Positions 57,397 through 64,000 of a stretch of DNA of 64,000 bases are shown in pieces; positions within the stretch are counted from its first letter, which is position 1, and each line of letters begins with the position of its first letter. The DNA lies in assembly GCF_002263495.1 (NCBI RefSeq), contig NZ_CP022753.1, forward strand, positions 3,720,001 to 3,784,000, given 5' to 3'. The notes beneath the pieces were generated by a model. The model was not told the DNA's origin. It made no database searches and saw nothing but the letters and a program-made list of their open reading frames with translations. The DNA is from Nocardiopsis gilva YIM 90087 (GTDB taxonomy: Bacteria; Actinomycetota; Actinomycetes; Streptosporangiales; Streptosporangiaceae). Position numbers and translations under genes: made by a program.

Positions 57397-58935
57397 ATGA
57401 CCGACGGGAGCCAATTGCCGCAGCGCGACGCGACGACCACAGCAGGGACGGCCGCCGCCGGCGACGTGGACTGGGCCAGCCTCCAGCAGCAGTTGCAGAA
57501 GGCCGATGCCGGAACGCTGTACCTGCCAGGGGATTCCAGTTACTACCCGCTGAGCATCCCGCAGAACCACCGGTATGCCGACGTCCGGCCGCAGGGTGTC
57601 GTCTGCCCTGGCAACGACACCGGGGAGAACGGCGCCGAAGGCGTCAGTATCGCGATCAAGTGGGCCCACGAGCAGGGCTTGCCAGTCGCGCCGCGCTCCA
57701 ACGGGCACAACTACGCTGGCTACAGCACCACCCCCGGTCTGTTGCTGAACCTAAGCCGCCTGAAAAACCCCTGCCTTATACCATCCAACGGCGACACCCC
57801 GCTGTTGAAGGCCGGTTCCGGCACCACCAACGCCGACGTCTACCCGTGGCTGCGGCGCCAGTCCGCCCCGCATGTGGCCATCCCGACCGGGCGGTGCCCC
57901 TCCGTGGCGCTCGGCGGGCTGGTACTTGGTGGAGGCATCGGCTTCAGCGACCGCAAGTACGGCCTGACCTGCGACACCCTGGTGGAGACCACCGTGGTCC
58001 TGGCCGATGGCAGGATCGTGACCGCCAATGAGCACAACGAGTACAGCGACCTGTTCTGGGCCTGCCGGGGCGGAGCGGGCAACAACTTCGGCGTCACCGT
58101 CGACTTCACCTTCAAAACGCACCCAGTGCCCGCCCAGTTCTCCGTCTTCGACCTGAAGTGGCCCATCAAGGACACCGTGGCGGTCGTCCAAGCCATGCAG
58201 AACCTGATCGCCGACGCGGGCACACCGGATGGCTTCCACCTGCGGCTCGGTATTGGCACCTCCGGCCGCAGCCCCGCCGAGTCTGCCGAGAACGCCAACT
58301 GCAACGCCATGGGCGAGTTCTACGGCACAGCAGCAGATCTGAGAAAGCTCCTCAAGCCGGTCCTGGACTGCGCCTCACCCACGCTGAAGAGCCGAATCGA
58401 GGACATGGATTTCTGGCGCGCCACCGACTACACCTTCGCCACCACACCGGTCCTGCAATGGGGCGGCAAGTCGGCGATCGTTAACGAGAAACTCACCCCG
58501 GACCAGATCACCGCCTGCGTCGACGCGATGAAAACCTGGCCGGGCAGTCGCAACGACGACGGCGCCGGAATCGCCCTCTTCGCCATGGGCGGGGCGATTA
58601 ACGAGGTCAGGCCGGACGCCACCGCGTTCTTCCACCGCAACGCACATTTCATCATGGCCCTCGAGTCCAGCTGGGCCGACGACGACTCCTCTGCCACCGC
58701 GCAAGCCTGCCGCGACTGGCTGAATTCGCTGTACACCCAGGTCTGGGGTGCCAACGGGCCCGACCACTGCTACCAGAACTTCCCCGACCCGGACCTGACC
58801 CGCTGGAGCGAGCGCTACTACGGCAGCAACTACAACCGACTCGTCGAGGTGAAGAAGAAGTACGACCCTGCTGGCATGTTCCATTACGGCCAAAGCATCG
58901 GCAACCAATCCCAGATCAACCCGGACCCTGCATGA
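57397..58935 (+). CDS. Bicovalent FAD oxidase of the BBE/berberine-bridge group
   Basis: A 512-residue FAD enzyme. PRSNGHNYAGYSTTPG carries His104 and IPTGRCPSVALGGLVLGGG carries Cys167, the two residues that attach FAD in bicovalent oxidases. The C-terminal YYGSNYNRLVEVKKKYDP...FHYGQSI is the BBE domain. No clear Tat or Sec signal; the N-terminal 40 residues are low complexity. These enzymes oxidise alcohols, amines or alkaloids with oxygen in many biosynthetic pathways. GAGGAGAGG lies 6 bases upstream of the ATG. It is third in the cluster, 178 bases after S10. Confidence 0.92.
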   Translation: MTDGSQLPQRDATTTAGTAAAGDVDWASLQQQLQKADAGTLYLPGDSSYYPLSIPQNHRYADVRPQGVVCPGNDTGENGAEGVSIAIKWAHEQGLPVAPRSNGHNYAGYSTTPGLLLNLSRLKNPCLIPSNGDTPLLKAGSGTTNADVYPWLRRQSAPHVAIPTGRCPSVALGGLVLGGGIGFSDRKYGLTCDTLVETTVVLADGRIVTANEHNEYSDLFWACRGGAGNNFGVTVDFTFKTHPVPAQFSVFDLKWPIKDTVAVVQAMQNLIADAGTPDGFHLRLGIGTSGRSPAESAENANCNAMGEFYGTAADLRKLLKPVLDCASPTLKSRIEDMDFWRATDYTFATTPVLQWGGKSAIVNEKLTPDQITACVDAMKTWPGSRNDDGAGIALFAMGGAINEVRPDATAFFHRNAHFIMALESSWADDDSSATAQACRDWLNSLYTQVWGANGPDHCYQNFPDPDLTRWSERYYGSNYNRLVEVKKKYDPAGMFHYGQSIGNQSQINPDPA

Positions 58936-58948
58936 CACCACCCATGAG

Positions 58949-58986
58949 CTCCAGGCCTACCGATAGAGGATCGGAGCGGCCTGGAG
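58949..58986 (+). terminator. Terminator of the decarboxylase/S10/oxidase cluster
   Basis: CTCCAGGCC (58949-58957) pairs with GGCCTGGAG (58978-58986), with an inner CCGAT/ATCGG stem. It begins 14 bases after the oxidase stop. Confidence 0.75.
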
Positions 58987-59214
58987 TCTCCTCCGTCCGA
59001 CGGACGGGGCACCGCTAGGTCGTGTCTCAAAGTCAGTTTTCCTACTGCATGGCCAATGGCCTTTCCCGGATGCCCGGACAAGATCGGCCCTAAACTCATT
59101 TCGCCTGTGCTCGCCTCGTCCGATACGATCGCGGGATTGTTTTCACTGCTGGGAGATCATGAGATTCGCGTGTGGCCTCCCCTGAAGTTCCCAAGCTGAA
59201 AGCAGGTTTCGTTC

Positions 59215-59436
59215 ATGGCATGTCGTATCAGTGAACTCGTGCTCGGTTGCCGCGACCCTGAGGTGCTGGCGAGGTTCTGGTGCGAGGTCCTGGACTTCGT
59301 AGTGCTCGATCGCCTTCTGAAGCTCGGTGCGCGCCCGGCCGACATCGGCCAGACAGGGCAGGAGCAGTGGCATGTCCTGGCCGACCCCGAAGGAAATGAG
59401 TTCTGCCTGCTCAAGGCCCGCCTCAACCCACTCTGA
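59215..59436 (+). CDS. VOC-family protein with internal deletion
   Basis: A 73-residue frame. CRISELVLGCRDPEVLARFW and CEVLDFVVLDR match the start, and LLKLGARPADIGQTGQEQWH with VLADPEGNEFCLL the end, of a well-known ~120-residue actinobacterial glyoxalase-like family. About 50 central residues are missing, in frame, between VVLDR and LLKLG. The half-sites for metal and ligand are probably lost. It may be a relic or a minimal protein. Confidence 0.6.
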   Translation: MACRISELVLGCRDPEVLARFWCEVLDFVVLDRLLKLGARPADIGQTGQEQWHVLADPEGNEFCLLKARLNPL

Positions 59437-59576
59437 CGCTTATCGGTCACGCCTCGGCACCAGCTACCTAGGGTCTGCCTCGAAGTCCGGTGTGACCGGC
59501 GTGTCGTGATCGTGAAGTAAGCGAGATCTCCGGTCGAGGGTTCATCGACCAAGAAAAACCTGACACCGGAGACCTC

Positions 59577-59800
59577 GTGGCCACCCAAGCGGTGACGAGG
59601 CGGCTTGACCTGACTGATGAGCAGTGGGCGCGGCTGGAACCGCTGTTGCCTGTGCCCACGCGGTCGGGTCGGCCGTCGCCGTGGACGAAACGGCAGACCA
59701 ACAACAACACCCCAAGAACTGCGGCCGCCGAGGCCGCCGCCCTCCCAGGTTCAGCCCGGACGACTACCGAGCACGGCACGCCGTCGAATGCGGAACCCAC
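59577..59800 (+). pseudogene. IS5-type transposase remnant
   Basis: N-terminal DLTDEQWARLEPLLPVP plus GRPSPWTKRQ in one frame, then RRPPRFSPDDYRARHAVECG in another. Both are IS5-family signatures (start and end of the transposase), with the catalytic core deleted. A short repeat (CTGCCTCGAAGTCCGG) lies upstream at about 59475 and may be part of the left end. Confidence 0.7.
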
Positions 59801-60694
59801 CGAACTCGACAGGGTCGGAGTCGCGCAGGGGTCCGGCGGAGTGCTCATACTTTCGGGGCTCCAGGGGCCGGCATGGGCACGGGCGGGGGAAGCACCGTGT
59901 CGGCATCGACCTTACGCACACCGCTATATTCCGACCGCCGTCGCGGGTGCGCTCGGCGTCCCCGTCAGGCTCCGCCAGGCCGGATAAGGACGCGTCAGGG
60001 CTGTATCAGTCCGTCTCAGGCCATTGGTCGGCGCTGCCAATAGCAGAAGAGACGGCGACGAAACCGACCGCGGTCTTCGTGCCGAGCCCCCGGCCGACGT
60101 GTTCCTCCGTGCGACCGGGGGCTCAACGCATGGAGATCGGCCGCATCACGCCGGTCGGGGTCTCCTCTTCCCGACCGGCGCGGCGAGATCCAGGCCTACC
60201 GATGCCTCCGAGGTCTCCGCTGCCTCCGCCACGGGTTACGGCGTGTGCCTAACCCGATATTCGATCGCCCGGAAAGAATCCGTCATTCCTTCCGAACTTG
60301 CCAGGATCCTACTTTCTCTGATCAACACTCTCAAAATCCCCTGAGCATGCCAGGACAAAGAAAGACGTCGCAAAACACGTCCGAACGTTCCTGAACACCC
60401 CTGAACATAGACGACAAATGCGCGTACACAGCCACCTCCACGCACACGAAGAACCGCATGCGACGCATGGGGGGAACTGTCCGACAATCGACGTCAAAAG
60501 GGGCTCGACGCCCGGGGGAGTTGCTGTACATTCGCCTCACGGCCAACCGCCCGCGCTCGTGGCACGCCGTCTCCTCCCGTCTTCACTGGCGCGCCGCATT
60601 GTTTCCCGCATCCCCAGAGCGCTGTCGGTCCGATCCAGGCCGGTCCAGTGCCCCGGGAACAATCGGGGCCACCCCGAGAAGTGAAGGAAGTTCC
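59801..60694. other. Gene-poor stretch
   Basis: About 890 bp. Only short frames on each strand, none recognisable. The last part (60490-60694) is likely promoter for the membrane/HTH pair. Confidence 0.4.
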
Positions 60695-60898
60695 ATGCTT
60701 CTGAGAATCAGTCGCAGCCGCCCCCATGCCCACCGTCCCCTGATTCTGTTCGTCGTGGTGTTGATCGCCTGCGGGCTGCTGATCGGCGGCGACAGCATCG
60801 CCACCGCCCTGCTGGTCAGCCTCGGCGCGCTCGCGATCGTCGCCGACCTCACCCCACGCCTGACGCCACGCTCGAACGGGGTGGGGGGAGTCGCATGA
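60695..60898 (+). CDS. Small two-helix membrane protein
   Basis: A 67-residue protein with two hydrophobic helices (RPLILFVVVLIACGLLIGG and IATALLVSLGALAIVADL) joined by a short turn, and a short polar C-terminus. GAAGGAAG precedes the ATG. Its TGA overlaps the next ATG (ATGA). It is therefore the upstream partner of the HTH-like protein gene, possibly a membrane tether or sensor. No family recognised. Confidence 0.65.
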   Translation: MLLRISRSRPHAHRPLILFVVVLIACGLLIGGDSIATALLVSLGALAIVADLTPRLTPRSNGVGGVA

Positions 60899-61623
60899 GT
60901 TTCCGCGATCTCCTGGAACCGACCGGCCCCCAGCGGACCTCGCGCTCGCAACGTCCCTCCACCGTCTACCAGATCGCCCCCGATGCCTATCCGTGCCGCG
61001 TTCGCCGCGCCGCCGACGGGACACTGATGGGTGAGGTTCCGGTCGTGCCGGTCGCTCACGATGACCGGGATCCCCGTAATCAGCGTGACCAACGAGAAGC
61101 CCGGGATCAGCGGGTCCGGCGACAGCAATTTCGTACCGGCGCACCGCGCGTCGCCGGGGAGGACGGCGACGATCCTCCAGAGCCCTCAGTTCGGAGGCAG
61201 CGAGCCATCGCCGTGCGCGACGTGGAGGGATTCGACCTGCGTCCCGACCCCCTGCAGACAAGCACACCATCGGAATTCGTCGAAGCGATGCGGCGCTACC
61301 GCCGCTGGGCCGGCAACCCGTCCTACCGAACCATGGCGACGAACTGCGGCTACACGTGCTCGGCCGCGGCCTTCCATGCCGCCCTGAAGAGCGAGGGGTT
61401 GCCGAAGTTCACCCAGCTCAATGCCTTCGTCATCGCCTGCGGCGGGGACGAGGCCGAATTCCAGCGATGGGCGACGGCCTGGCGCAAGCTCGACCAGAGC
61501 CGCCAGGGAGCCACCCGAGCGCCCATCGTTGTGCTCTCCCAGTCCCTCGCTAGTAGCGGCAACGACAGCACGGACGACGGCACCGCTGACGACGACAAAG
61601 GGACGGAAGACGACGAAGAGTAG
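60895..61623 (+). CDS. Soluble protein with actinobacterial HTH-like domain and acidic tail
   Basis: A 242-residue protein. Residues 1-110 are charged and low complexity (many D/R/Q). About 125-205, FVEAMRRYRRWAGNPSYRTM then LPKFTQLNAFVIACGGD and WATAWRKL, is the small helical domain common in actinobacteria, structurally like an XRE HTH, that often precedes catalytic or STAND domains. Here nothing follows except an acidic tail (DDGTADDDKGTEDDEE). The stop precedes a strong terminator. Coupled to the membrane protein. Confidence 0.6.
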   Translation: MSFRDLLEPTGPQRTSRSQRPSTVYQIAPDAYPCRVRRAADGTLMGEVPVVPVAHDDRDPRNQRDQREARDQRVRRQQFRTGAPRVAGEDGDDPPEPSVRRQRAIAVRDVEGFDLRPDPLQTSTPSEFVEAMRRYRRWAGNPSYRTMATNCGYTCSAAAFHAALKSEGLPKFTQLNAFVIACGGDEAEFQRWATAWRKLDQSRQGATRAPIVVLSQSLASSGNDSTDDGTADDDKGTEDDEE

Positions 61624-61661
61624 CCGTAGCGCCCGCGCCCAGCGCGGCCGATGATGTCTCT

Positions 61662-61704
61662 CGGCCGTGTGGCCCCGCAGGGAGACCTGGGGGCCACACG
61701 GCCG
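61662..61704 (+). terminator. Terminator after the membrane/HTH pair
   Basis: CGGCCGTGTGGCCCC (61662-61676) and GGGGCCACACGGCCG (61690-61704) form a perfect 15-bp stem. Confidence 0.85.
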
Positions 61705-61878
61705 AAGCAGTCGCCATGCTCGACGCCCGCCGCCGTTCTGTCGGCGGGGAGTGCCACGATGTGCCCCACCTCACGAAAGAGGGAAGGGGGACAGGTGGGG
61801 CGCGCTGATTTCGGAGCGCCGCAACGTTCTCCCGTGCCCTCTCCCCCAACACGAGGAACAGGAAGAGGAGCGAGTCCC

Positions 61879-62475
61879 GTGCGCATCGTGATCATCGAGT
61901 TCATGAGTTTGGACGGCGTCGTGCAGGCCCCGGGAGGAGCCAAGGAGGACACCGACGGTGGCTTCGCCCATGGCGGCTGGACTGCGCCGTTCTTCGATCC
62001 GGAGGTGGTGGGCGGCGCCTTCGACGACGCTCTGTCCAAGGCCGAGGCGCTGCTGTTCGGGCGCCGCACCTGGCAGACGATGGCGGCGGCGTGGCCCGGG
62101 CGGACCGACGACCCGTTCGCCGACCGGATGAACGCCATCCCGAAGTACGTCGTGACCGGGACGCTGGGCGATGACGACCTGACGTGGAACAGCACCACGC
62201 GCATCCCCGGCGGCGAAGCCGTCGCCCGCCTCCGGGACCTGCGTGAAGAGAGCGGTGGCGACCTGTTGGTCATGGGGAGCTCCACGCCCGCACGCACCCT
62301 CCTGCGCGAGGGTCTGGTCGACGAGCTCCGGCTCATCATCATGCCGGTGCTCCTCGGCGGCGGAAAGTCGATCTTCCCGGACGACGGCGCCAAGCGCCCG
62401 CTGGAGCTGGTCTCCAGCGTCAACAGCGGCACGGGGGTGCACGTCTGCACCTACCGGCCGGTCGCCGAAGGATGA
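61879..62475 (+). CDS. Dihydrofolate-reductase-fold (RibD C-terminal-like) protein
   Basis: A 198-residue protein. FMSLDGVVQAPGG at the start, LLFGRRTWQTM, and LLVMGSSTPARTLLREGLVDELRLI are the hallmarks of the RibD-C/DHFR-like family in which NADPH binding is expected (VMGSSTPART). Most members have no known substrate; they are not the essential DHFR. GTG 61879 is preceded by AGAGGAGCGAG. Monocistronic. Confidence 0.9.
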   Translation: MRIVIIEFMSLDGVVQAPGGAKEDTDGGFAHGGWTAPFFDPEVVGGAFDDALSKAEALLFGRRTWQTMAAAWPGRTDDPFADRMNAIPKYVVTGTLGDDDLTWNSTTRIPGGEAVARLRDLREESGGDLLVMGSSTPARTLLREGLVDELRLIIMPVLLGGGKSIFPDDGAKRPLELVSSVNSGTGVHVCTYRPVAEG

Positions 62476-62551
62476 GGCTGAGCACGGCAGCGGCGGAGAC
62501 GAAAGTTACGCCCGTGCTCCCCCACCCCTCTCGGGCAGGCCTGTCCGGTCC

Positions 62552-63355
62552 TCACAGGTCCACTCCAAGTACGGAGGTCTTGCGGTCACCGCGCTGCTTG
62601 GGCATGGATCGGGCATCGGCTCGAAGCCCTTGGGCGGTGATGTCAAAGGTCTGCCCGTCGGCGGGGAAGATGATGTTCGGGCGTGCGGAGTGCGTGACGT
62701 CATCGCCGCGGTGCGTGGCGATGAGGTGCAGGTCCGGCCATTGGTCCGCTACCCCTTCCACATCGTCGAGGCCCATATGGCCTACCCGGCCCGTCGGGAA
62801 TGAGGTGTCGAGCAGCAGCACCGAGGTGTCGGCGGCGAGCTCGTCGACGGAGGGGCAGCGGACGGTGTCGCCGGTGTAGCCCAGTCGGGCGCCTGCCGGG
62901 TCGGTGATGTGGTAGCCCAGCGCCGGGACCGTGTGCTGCATGGGGAGGGCGCGGATGGTGTAGCCGCCTTCGGAGCACTCGCCGCCGTCGGCGGGGTCGA
63001 ACTCGACGTAGCGGGGGCGGACCTTGTCCTCCATCTCGTCCCACGAGCCGGGGTAACTGAGTTCGAAGAGCTGGTCAACCCGGTCGGCGAAGCCGGCGGG
63101 GCCGATCAGGACCAGGTCGCGGTCCCGGGTTTGCTGCAGTCCCTGCTCCAGAAGCAGGAAGATGATGTCGAAGAAGTGATCGGCGTGGAAGTGCGTGATG
63201 AGGCAGAAGTCGACGGAGCATGGGTCGAGCCCCGCTCGACGCATCGCCTTCATGGATCCGTTCGGCGTGTCGATGAGGAGCTTGTCGTCGACGAGTGCTG
63301 AGGCGCTCATGCGGGCGGTCAGAATCGATCCGGTCCCGATGAGTTGCAGCTTCAT
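62552..63355 (-). CDS. MBL-fold metallohydrolase (RNase Z/YciV-like)
   Basis: A 267-residue protein with the zinc-binding signature HFHADH (55-60) after strand 4, further ligands in PMQHTVPALGYHI and GYTGDTV, and a late THRGDD with His. The overall layout is that of RNase-Z-like MBL proteins, used in RNA or small-ester hydrolysis; the extra arm for tRNA is not evident. ATG 63355 has GAAGGA 8 bases upstream. Monocistronic. Confidence 0.88.
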   Translation of the reverse strand: MKLQLIGTGSILTARMSASALVDDKLLIDTPNGSMKAMRRAGLDPCSVDFCLITHFHADHFFDIIFLLLEQGLQQTRDRDLVLIGPAGFADRVDQLFELSYPGSWDEMEDKVRPRYVEFDPADGGECSEGGYTIRALPMQHTVPALGYHITDPAGARLGYTGDTVRCPSVDELAADTSVLLLDTSFPTGRVGHMGLDDVEGVADQWPDLHLIATHRGDDVTHSARPNIIFPADGQTFDITAQGLRADARSMPKQRGDRKTSVLGVDL

Positions 63356-63846
63356 TGTTCAGATCCTTCCTTCGCGGGGATGACCACAGGCAATACATCA
63401 CAGTACGGACCGGGACCACTACGCCAGCTTTCTGCGGGATCGGCATTTCCTCAAAACTTCCCAAAAAGGGACTGAGCCCTTCTGCACGCCCTCACGGGCG
63501 CAGCATTCCCACGAGAGGCGTCTTGGTTGCGGCCGCCACGTCGGAGATGCGATCGAACTGCCAGGCATGGCCGGTTCCCGGAGGAGCGGGTGGATGAATG
63601 TGCGTGGGCGGAAGTCCGATCGAATAGCCGATCTCACTACCGTCCAGCTCCGCTTCGTCGAGCAGTTCAGCGTCTTATGGATGGATATTTACCAGGCACG
63701 AGAGACGACCGAGAAAACCCGGAAATATCCCTCAAAGTGACATCGTAGTGAACAAAGATCTATTCGTTGCATGGGTGATGTCGGCCTCGTGTAGGGCGTG
63801 GACGACAAGGGTCTCCGTTCGGTTCGACCCGCCGCCTTGTCGCCCT
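63356..63846. other. Intergenic, no supported gene
   Basis: About 490 bp. Only short frames. An imperfect inverted repeat (GTGTAGGGCG near 63790 with a CCCTCTACAC near 63843, plus CGACAAGG/CCTTGTCG inside) could act as a terminator for the minus-strand gene beyond it. Confidence 0.4.
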
Positions 63847-64000
63847 CTACACGGCCAGGCGCGCGGAGGCCGTGCTCGTCGTCACTGCCGATGGTTGGAA
63901 CGCCCGCCATGCCTCCGCCAGGCGGCGGACGGCCTCGCTCAGCTCCTCGGGTGGCGCCGCGAAATGGAGGCGTACGTGGTCGCGGCTGCCACCCGACGCG
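63847..64000 (-). CDS. C-terminal end of a PLP aminotransferase / MocR-type protein (cut by window edge)
   Basis: The minus-strand frame enters from the right edge and stops at TAG (63847-63849). The last ~50 residues read SRDHVRLHFAAPPEELSEAV then RRLAEAWRAF, which matches the C-terminal small domain of fold-type I aminotransferases and MocR (GntR-aminotransferase) proteins. Too little is present to choose between them. Confidence 0.55.
   Translation of the reverse strand, partial: ASGGSRDHVRLHFAAPPEELSEAVRRLAEAWRAFQPSAVTTSTASARLAV

Overview
The window is chromosomal DNA from a high-GC Gram-positive bacterium, almost certainly a filamentous actinomycete. Evidence: third-position GC bias in nearly every gene, GTG and TTG starts, a two-domain germacradienol/geosmin synthase, a SARP/AfsR-type regulator, a DUF397/XRE-DUF5753/HATPase trio and many paralogous redox genes. 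A Nocardiopsis-like family is my best guess, but no rRNA or tRNA is present to confirm it.

Positions 1-26.9 kb read as a stress, thiol-redox and metal-handling region. It starts with the tail of a universal stress protein, a CBS-BON protein, a two-domain VOC protein, heme catalase and a Crp/Fnr regulator. Next come a glutaredoxin-like protein, DUF427, and a MerT-like membrane protein coupled to a disulfide reductase. A converging four-gene operon follows (glutaredoxin, radical SAM, methyltransferase, second disulfide reductase). A DUF3179 lipoprotein gene is split by a TnpB-only IS200/IS605-type element and followed by a truncated CcdA. A multicopper oxidase operon, a second Crp-like regulator and a methyltransferase lead to a metal-export operon (HMA chaperone, P1B-type ATPase, membrane protein, MerR, AhpD-like) behind a CueR-like operator. 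An antiporter and a flavodoxin-like protein end the block.

Positions 27-34.3 kb carry a hydrolase-OsmC fusion and three tandem units encoding small secreted peptides, each with its own conserved promoter; the first two also have a clear terminator. A decayed SpoU methylase, two unrelated-looking secreted basic proteins and a DAACS symporter follow.

Positions 34.3-40.6 kb form an island between two same-orientation IS982-type copies, both bounded by CTAG. Its core (36.2-39.2 kb) is visibly poorer in GC. It encodes a 382-residue protein with an N-terminal CxxC domain and a 14-cysteine, bacteriocin-like C-terminus, a small two-helix membrane protein (possible immunity protein), and a divergent iron-alcohol-dehydrogenase-fold protein.

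Positions 40.7-53.3 kb hold geosmin synthase, an MFS exporter divergent from a SARP-NB-ARC-TPR regulator with an 11-bp-phased repeat between them, a STAND-like P-loop/repeat protein, an IS701 remnant and the HATPase/XRE/DUF397 trio.

Positions 53.4-59 kb carry an isochorismatase-like gene and then an unusual cluster: a PSD/PsiD-type pyruvoyl decarboxylase, an S10 serine carboxypeptidase without a signal peptide, and a probably bicovalent BBE-type FAD oxidase. Gene content suggests a small natural-product pathway. The window ends with IS5 debris, a membrane/HTH gene pair, a DHFR-like reductase, an MBL-fold hydrolase and the tail of a probable MocR/aminotransferase gene. The two loci most worth following are the cysteine-rich peptide island and the decarboxylase/S10/FAD-oxidase cluster.
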